NCBI RefSeq assembly: GCF_014648135.1
Contig: NZ_BMQN01000029.1
Coordinates: 1 to 21,468, forward strand
Origin: Deinococcus sedimenti
GTDB taxonomy: Bacteria; Deinococcota; Deinococci; Deinococcales; Deinococcaceae
DNA length: 21,468 nt
Reading direction: 5' to 3'
Shown here: piece after piece, positions 18,401 through 21,468 of the stretch
Layout: each line of letters begins with the position of its first letter
Position numbering within the stretch: the stretch's first letter is position 1
Notes under the pieces: generated by a model
The model's database searches: none
Seen by the model: the letters and a program-made list of their open reading frames with translations, nothing else
What the model was told of the DNA's origin: nothing
Program-made: the position numbers and the translations under genes

Positions 18401-18561
18401 GTCATCAGGGCCAGCTCGTGTGGTGTCGCGGGCAGCTGCTCCACCGGCGTCGCCTTCTCACCCGCTCCAAGGGAGAAATGGTAGGCGGCGAGCCTGGTGT
18501 TCCATTCGTCGTAGCTCCATGCACGCCAATCTCGGACGGCCGTCGGCTGTGTTCCGGTCAT
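15496..18561 (-). CDS. Large protein of unknown family, 1021 aa, first gene of the defence operon
   Basis: I cannot assign a family. The N-terminal region is helix-rich with aromatic patches ([39 protein letters not shown]). The middle (about 230-700) is beta-rich with many Gly/Val/Asp. Residues about 708-790 resemble a winged helix ([21 protein letters not shown], then [17 protein letters not shown]). The C-terminus has [20 protein letters not shown] and [16 protein letters not shown]. No nuclease, ATPase or membrane motif is visible. The ATG has GAGAGG four nt upstream. The gene opens the leftward block after a 290-nt AT-rich spacer and precedes druE by 35 nt. In Druantia II the druE gene is accompanied by two poorly characterised genes (druF, druG); this could be one of them. 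Possibly a DNA-recognition subunit, but that is inference. Confidence 0.8.
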   Translation of the reverse strand: MTGTQPTAVRDWRAWSYDEWNTRLAAYHFSLGAGEKATPVEQLPATPHELALMTGDPEADADDVVKRFVAVMRWRLPPGESFGSFCLKETGWSPTSESPPRFFAMLWLTCLVAYGYPFGKEHGFHGRMEAVFGKTQSMECLPVLWRTLSEWTAAHAVRRLVLPPYDTFRTVIGASWFLAFPHDRDRSRLRQLLETNDLSGDEPPLRRVIKLLQDAKDTFSPGFRKDLEQFVDRFVETGADVRNSAFWRAVRQEALRTGLHGRRDAGAWDVRLLAEFDDDEDLLRPYLACTDGAALPPGLEKVPLRFEHDGLTRLVRLAGAGTPDPVQAAVTTALGGGTLATRPARHFRRGVLVFRALAGGAFELVSGTDAEQADMALVRDDLVGAFVSHFGGRREPALLQGWSQVVDCRVRIAQEAPAGLEGATHLQATMASPSVRIVGGVRGDDGYVALEGFLPRIRFAGSSSVDILDVDGIFVCSATKSVDTPDEWILPDAPLAGAPGRYLALVRWPAAEGDDNTASCEFALGRRHLTHDYKPVGSGVYALEGCGAAAVEIERSGEMPDWVSTGTPGRRVDLLGAVRDVLHLGARLGDVAAARSDTHEWLVVGDSGRPTQLLFVGDPDSPTPRMPSKSLHARDRKVWRLAVHRSASVGVVVGPDRVDPVERHPRVQAVLASFRDRARDAADEPDETVGGTRTGGGSAWTGVEPEDRTRRLVDVFAALAVRRSGIRLNTAVEAFARATGFDRFDRSDTLYELLRAWVEAGLLDVVHARAQPVTYVVARRPGFVVYPVGRRYRATLLGLLPSSDAGGFAQAARRRGAVVTRRLAANPWQPAVFQVDVAKTEVLERLSADFELAPLRWLDPDIAVQVPDDSPGDRPPAGSAYVSERVWDWKASRFRPAAARESDGIAVELRRHAGSCPLYVIRRDGVDFYSSELRNATLTKAYLLKYGDLPFDDDPGRPVWRTWAQGLYLPLRFGRLCAVIGDGLSGPTLAEDGGVVGYGYPLSGPYRASLSAYLNPPLLPS

Positions 18562-18851
18562 GAGTCCTCTCCCGAATCCGCCGGCCCGTATCCGGTCGAC
18601 GTGAAATGATGCGACGTTCTAACACCTGTTTGGACGGCGACCGAGTCGATTTAACCGGCACCCGTTGGGGGCGTACCCCGTGGACAAGTTCTCCCATCAG
18701 GTGTTGACGACACGAATATGAATGTAAACCAATAAAGAAAAATTTCACGAATTCGCCTGTATTCTTATCATCTGGAAGACCAACGGGCGTCTCTCGGAAG
18801 CATGAAGCCTGGCGAAAAGCCGTGGCAGACCCGATGCTCTAGGTTCGGAGC
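18562..18851. promoter_or_regulatory. AT-rich divergent spacer between the defence operon and vsr
   Basis: 290 nt without a credible gene. Positions about 18704-18770 are strikingly AT-rich for this window (AATATGAATGTAAACC, AAAGAAAAATTTC), with a TTGACG hexamer at 18704-18709. AACACCTG (18621-18628) and CAGGTGTT (18698-18705) form an 8-bp inverted pair. Promoters for the leftward operon are probably here, but I cannot assign its -35/-10 boxes with confidence. Confidence 0.5.
18840..18845 (+). promoter_or_regulatory. Candidate leaderless -10 box TAGGTT for vsr
   Basis: TAGGTT fits TANNNT and lies six nt before the vsr ATG, the spacing expected for leaderless mRNA in Deinococcus-like bacteria. 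A GGAG also precedes the ATG but is only one nt away, too close to be a normal Shine-Dalgarno. Confidence 0.5.
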
Positions 18852-19271
18852 ATGCCCGACCGACTCACGAAGGAGCAGCGCAGCGCCCTCATGGGCAGGG
18901 TTCGGCAGAAGGACACAGCCCCCGAACTCGCTCTGCGTTCCGCGCTCCACCGGCGCGGTCTGCGTTTCAGGAAGAACGTCAGAGGTCTGCCGGGATCGCC
19001 GGACATCGTGTTTCCGGGCGCGAAGGTGGCGGTGTTCGTTGACGGCGACTTCTGGCACGGCCGGGACTTCGCGGCCTGGTCCGCGAAACTACAACCCTTC
19101 TGGAAGGCCAAGATCGAACGCAACATTGAACGCGACTGTGACAACGTAGCCGATTTGGAAGCCCTGGGCTGGCAGGTCCTCAGGGTGTGGGAGAAGGACG
19201 TGAAGAAACGTCTTCCCGACGTGGTTGAAGAGGTCGTTTCGGTCGTCTCCACCCGGCGCGCCGCCCGATGA
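18852..19271 (+). CDS. vsr: Very short patch repair (Vsr-type) endonuclease
   Basis: 139 aa. Vsr nicks DNA at T:G mismatches made when 5-methylcytosine deaminates. Residues align with E. coli Vsr numbering: E25 (DTAPELALRS), D51 (GSPDIVFPG) and H69 (DGDFWHG) are kept. The usual zinc ligands C66, H71, C73 and the Cys of VWEC are replaced by D66, R71, F73 and K115, and H64 is D64. This matches the widespread zinc-free Vsr-like branch as I recall it. The gene is divergent from the defence operon; its natural client is the cytosine methyltransferase encoded about 11 kb away on the other strand. The start is set by the N-terminal family match MPDRLTKEQRSALMGRV. Complete. Confidence 0.93.
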   Translation: MPDRLTKEQRSALMGRVRQKDTAPELALRSALHRRGLRFRKNVRGLPGSPDIVFPGAKVAVFVDGDFWHGRDFAAWSAKLQPFWKAKIERNIERDCDNVADLEALGWQVLRVWEKDVKKRLPDVVEEVVSVVSTRRAAR

Positions 19272-19291
19272 GACACGCTGCGACTCGGATC

Positions 19292-19352
19292 GCCCGGCGC
19301 GAGATCCTGGGCGGCGCGCCGCTCACGCGGCGGTCGAGAGCACGCGCCGGGC
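19292..19352. terminator. Inverted repeat between convergent vsr and the PLD stub
   Basis: GCCCGGCGCG (19292-19301) and CGCGCCGGGC (19343-19352) are exact reverse complements. Inside are a palindrome GGCGCGCC and a small GCCGC/GCGGC hairpin. It sits just after the vsr stop and overlaps the end of the facing stub, so it could stop transcription from both sides. No T-run. Confidence 0.35.
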
Positions 19353-19484
19353 GACGAGTGCTCGCAGGTGCCGGGCCAGACGCGCAGGCTGCCGTCCGCT
19401 TCGGATCAGCACGTCCACCTCCATGTTCCTGGACAGTACCGTGTACGTGATGTTCGCGTTGGTCACCAGGACGATCCTGCCGTC
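19323..19484 (-). pseudogene. C-terminal stub of a phospholipase-D-fold (DrmC-like) protein
   Basis: The minus strand encodes about 53 codons ending at TGA 19325-19323: DGRIVLVTNANITYTVLSRN, then MEVDVLIRSG and ARLARHLRALVARRVL. This resembles the last part of PLD-superfamily proteins, where a 'G.N.T..g..rN.E..vlir' stretch follows the second HKD motif, as in DrmC of DISARM. The 5' part, including any HKD motifs, is missing: reading is cut exactly at the left end of the inverted-repeat cassette (19486), and the DNA beyond the cassette does not continue it. The assignment rests on a short match. It points to an older, larger defence locus. Confidence 0.55.
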
Positions 19485-19485
19485 T

Positions 19486-19564
19486 TATTGAGAACGGCGT
19501 AAGTTGAGGCTGATTGAGAACCTGGGCGAATCGAGAGCTGCGCTCCACGCCATCACACTGCCGA
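19486..19564 (+). repeat. Left 79-bp terminal inverted repeat of the cassette
   Basis: Pairs with 20513-20591 with a single mismatch (GCTGCGCTCC against GCTGAGCTCC). It contains TTGAGAAC twice, at 19488 and 19514, a spacing that could reflect two transposase contact sites. Confidence 0.9.
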
Positions 19565-19592
19565 CGAGGGGCAGTCTGTACTTTGGCCGTCA

Positions 19593-20375
19593 TCAAGAGA
19601 GCAAGCGGCTCAGCACCTCACTCATCTTCTCGAAGCCGCTCTCATCCCCGTGGCGGTCACACCAGACGGCCAGCAGGAGGGCGTCGAAGGCGCGCACGGT
19701 CCCCAGAAACTGGGCTTCCTCGGGCGTCCAGTCGCGCCCATAGCCCTGCCTGAAGGCCGCCACAAGCGTGGCACCGTTCTCCTGCTGCGACAGATCGTTC
19801 GTCATCTTTGCCACGTCGAGCACCGCCGGGCCAGGACGGCACATCTCCAGATCAATGACCGTGAGGCGTTTCCCATCCCACAGCCAGTTGCGGGCCGTGT
19901 AGTCGGCGTGCCGAAGCACCGTGGGCGGAAAGGGGCCGGCCAGGAGTGTGCGGGCCAGCGCCTCCACCTGCCGCACCTGCCGGTCGGGCAGTAGACCCTG
20001 CGCGCGGGGCAGGTAGCGGTGCATCAGGCTGTGCAAGTCGCCGCGTCCGTCGTCGAAGGGCAGCGGACGTGGGGCGGCGTCGTGTAACTGGCGCAGCGCG
20101 GCGCCTGCGGCGCGGTACATCGCCTCCGTCTGGGGCTGCTGCAGGGCGCAGCTGGTCGGCACCCGCGCCAGTATCATTTCGAGCCGCCCAGGGTCGTCGT
20201 GCACCAGGTCCGGCAGGAGCCCAGTGTGAGACCAGGTTTCATAGCCGTGGCGTTCCCGGACATGCTTGCGACGTTCCCGGTGACGCTTCAGAATCACGTC
20301 ATGGCCGGCCCAGCGGGCCGCGTAGACTTGGGACTCGCCATGGGCCCAGCCGATGTGTTCACCGATCTCCAGCAT
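19593..20375 (-). CDS. Aminoglycoside phosphotransferase-family (APH/choline-kinase fold) protein
   Basis: 260 aa from the ATG at 20375. It belongs to the kinase-like family that phosphorylates small hydroxylated molecules, including some antibiotics. The ATP-binding lysine is probably K30 (DVILKRH). The Brenner motif is LRHADYTARNW with H156, D158 and N163, and the metal-binding D175 lies in LTVIDLEMCRPG. The C-terminus is helical. Length is typical or slightly short. I chose 20375 because a TACACT box lies seven nt upstream and family similarity starts there; the longer reading adds 23 low-complexity residues. It is the only gene in the cassette and reads leftward. The substrate cannot be told from the sequence; resistance is possible but not shown. 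Confidence 0.85.
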   Translation of the reverse strand: MLEIGEHIGWAHGESQVYAARWAGHDVILKRHRERRKHVRERHGYETWSHTGLLPDLVHDDPGRLEMILARVPTSCALQQPQTEAMYRAAGAALRQLHDAAPRPLPFDDGRGDLHSLMHRYLPRAQGLLPDRQVRQVEALARTLLAGPFPPTVLRHADYTARNWLWDGKRLTVIDLEMCRPGPAVLDVAKMTNDLSQQENGATLVAAFRQGYGRDWTPEEAQFLGTVRAFDALLLAVWCDRHGDESGFEKMSEVLSRLLS

Positions 20376-20382
20376 TGCCCGG

Positions 20383-20388
20383 AGTGTA
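20383..20388 (-). promoter_or_regulatory. Candidate leaderless -10 box TACACT for the phosphotransferase gene
   Basis: TACACT on the minus strand lies seven nt before the preferred ATG, with no Shine-Dalgarno between. It lies inside the cassette, so the cargo gene would carry its own promoter. Confidence 0.45.
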
Positions 20389-20440
20389 GAGGGAGGACCG
20401 TCATGTCCACATCGGCCGTCTGGCAGAGCGCCAGGACGTC

Positions 20441-20496
20441 GCACCTAAAGGTGACCCACCTCATGATCCCGACGTCGGTCAGGCGCCTTTAGGTGC
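20441..20496. repeat. 11-bp inverted repeat upstream of the phosphotransferase gene
   Basis: GCACCTAAAGG (20441-20451) and CCTTTAGGTGC (20486-20496) are exact reverse complements 34 nt apart, 65-120 nt before the gene. Candidate operator pair or the mark of an older element. Confidence 0.45.
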
Positions 20497-20512
20497 CCCC
20501 GTGCCTCTGCCC

Positions 20513-20591
20513 TCGGCAGTGTGATGGCGTGGAGCTCAGCTCTCGATTCGCCCAGGTTCTCAATCAGCCTCAACTTACGCCGTTCTCAATA
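20513..20591 (-). repeat. Right 79-bp terminal inverted repeat of the cassette
   Basis: Reverse complement of 19486-19564 with one mismatch. It ends in GTTCTCAATA, giving TA at the outer edge as on the left. Confidence 0.9.
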
Positions 20592-20968
20592 GTACCGCCA
20601 AAATACTGACGACATGAGCTAAAATGCAATTTGCTCTCATTTAGTTTCAGGATTCCCTGGCGCTGCGGATGGCGGAGTCCTTCACGTCAATTGACGTGAA
20701 GGACGTGTTTCAGGATGTCATCGCGGAGCGTGGCGCACCTGGATTCATCCAGAGTGACAACAGCCCAGAGTGCATCGCTCGTGAACTGGGCATCTGGTTG
20801 GACGTGTAGGAGATCGGCGTCACGGTCATCCACTCAGGGAAGCCGTGGAAGAACTGGTATGGCAAAAGTTTTCACTCTCGGCTCCGGGAGGAACGTCTGT
20901 ATCTGGAAGTGCTGTACTCGGCCCGGCGCGCCCAAGTGGGCCTGGCTGGCTACCGGGCGGTTTTCAAC

Positions 20969-21287
20969 CAAGAGTTTCTACACCTGTTGGAGTCGTTGCC
21001 ACACGACATCATGAGGCCAAAGAAAGGAGAAATTTCGGTCAGCACGTCATTTTCCCCTTCGCTTCCTGAAGGGGAATTTTGGCCGTGACAGGCTCTTCTC
21101 GGTCTGAACAGCCCGGAGACGGGCATCTGGCGGTTGAAGGCCGAGAAGGCGAGAGACGCCGGATGTCGTGCGATGCCGGGGGCAGGGAATGGAAACGCGC
21201 AGAACGCTTTCCTCACCGGTGAGAATTTGTCTAGGGCCATGGTCGGCAGCGTTCTGGCGGGCATCTCGTACTGCCTGGAAACGCTTG
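20969..21287. mobile_element. 319-bp MITE-like element inside the IS3 remnant
   Basis: TTCAAC at 20963-20968 and 21288-21293 flanks the element as a 6-bp direct repeat. The ends are imperfect inverted repeats: CAAGAGTTTCTA on the left and CAAGCGTTTCCA (reverse complement) on the right, 10 of 12 matching. Removing the element and one TTCAAC restores RAVFNVIRPHSSLGY in frame. No transposase is encoded. The mobilising family is unknown. Confidence 0.75.
21052..21080 (+). terminator. Intrinsic-terminator-like hairpin within the MITE-like element
   Basis: TTCCCCTT (21052-21059) and AAGGGGAA (21069-21076) pair around a 9-nt loop and are followed by TTTT (21077-21080). This is the best terminator shape in the window for rightward transcription. 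Confidence 0.55.
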
Positions 21288-21468
21288 TTCAACGTTATAC
21301 GGCCACATTCGTCACTGGGCTACCAGACCCCTAAGGAGTACGCCGAGAAGGCCAGGGGGCGTTCAACCGCCCCTTGGTCAGGTCGGAAGAGTTGATGGTG
21401 TAACCCTCAGCACCTGACACTTCGCTAGAAATGGCGTCCTGAACGCAGTGAGGCATGAAAAAGGGCGG

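Larger units (their letters stand above)
19486..20591. mobile_element. 1106-bp cassette with 79-bp inverted repeats and an APH-like cargo gene, no transposase
   Basis: Two inverted repeats of 79 bp, matching at 78 positions, bound a segment that holds one phosphotransferase gene and no transposase. The ends read TA-TTGAGAACGGCG...CGCCGTTCTCAA-TA, so a TA target duplication (IS630/mariner style) is possible. The structure is that of a non-autonomous mobile insertion cassette mobilised in trans. It cuts the PLD stub on its left. Confidence 0.85.
20645..21395 (+). pseudogene. Dead IS3-family transposase (integrase core), split by an inserted element
   Basis: From 20645 the frame reads FQDSLALRMAESFTSIDVKD, RGAPGFIQSDNSPECIAREL, then TAG at 20807, then VTVIHPGKPWKNWYGKSFHS, RLREERLYLEVLYSARRAQV and GYRAVFN. 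The end, VIRPHSSLGYQTPKEYAEKA, resumes at 21294 and stops at 21393-21395. These are the IS3 rve landmarks. The middle Asp (QSDN) is kept. The catalytic Glu of the usual ENGY.ESF block is Lys (NWYGKSF). The N-terminal part is missing. A 319-bp element plus a duplicated TTCAAC separates the last two pieces. Clearly inactive. From 21396 to the window end I see nothing definable. Confidence 0.88.

Noticed and set aside
20950..21264. 104-codon minus-strand frame inside the IS3 remnant
   Set aside because: It lies across the MITE-like element junction, has no recognisable domain and no start signal; explained by the insertion.
1..21468. CRISPR arrays, tRNA or rRNA genes
   Set aside because: No regularly spaced repeats, no cloverleaf with a CCA-type end and no rRNA-like conserved stretches were seen when reading the sequence; a covariance-model search was not possible.

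Overview
The window is GC-rich with dense, mostly leftward coding. It looks like a defence island from a Deinococcus-like chromosome or plasmid. That assignment is an inference. It rests on a degenerate IS6-type transposase at the left edge that resembles Deinococcus copies as I remember them. It also rests on TANNNT -10 boxes placed 6-12 nt before start codons (vsr, the phosphotransferase gene, the methyltransferase), as is common for near-leaderless Deinococcus transcripts. No rRNA, tRNA or CRISPR array was seen.

Layout: 1-336 is the 3' end of a decayed IS6-family insertion sequence. From 471 to 18561 there are ten leftward genes. In transcription order (right to left) they are: a 1021-aa protein of unknown family; a 2142-aa helicase with a C-terminal DUF1998-type cysteine cluster (DruE-like); a 400-aa PD-(D/E)XK nuclease with a Cas4/AddB-like four-cysteine set; a 376-aa C5-cytosine DNA methyltransferase; a 333-aa helical-repeat protein with a C-terminal winged helix; a 314-aa unknown protein; a 50-aa peptide with a signal-like N-terminus; a 458-aa helical-repeat/winged-helix protein; a NERD-domain nuclease fused to an SF1 helicase; and a 112-aa unknown protein. 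An AT-rich spacer at 18562-18851 separates this block from a divergent vsr gene.

Right of vsr lies a pile of mobile and decayed DNA. It holds the C-terminal stub of a phospholipase-D-fold protein (DrmC-like), a 1106-bp cassette bounded by 79-bp inverted repeats that carries an aminoglycoside-phosphotransferase-like gene but no transposase, and a dead IS3-family transposase. A 319-bp MITE-like element sits inside the IS3 remnant; removing it with one copy of its 6-bp target duplication restores the reading frame.

How the genes may work together: a DruE-type DUF1998 helicase with a cytosine methyltransferase resembles Druantia type II anti-phage systems, and a 5mC methyltransferase with a nearby Vsr is a classical pairing. 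The Cas4/AddB-like nuclease overlaps the helicase gene and could supply DNA cleavage. The downstream helical-repeat/winged-helix regulators, with a peptide ORF overlapping one of them, suggest a regulated and possibly peptide-controlled accessory module feeding a NERD-helicase effector. This model is inference. The domain calls and gene overlaps are read directly from the sequence.
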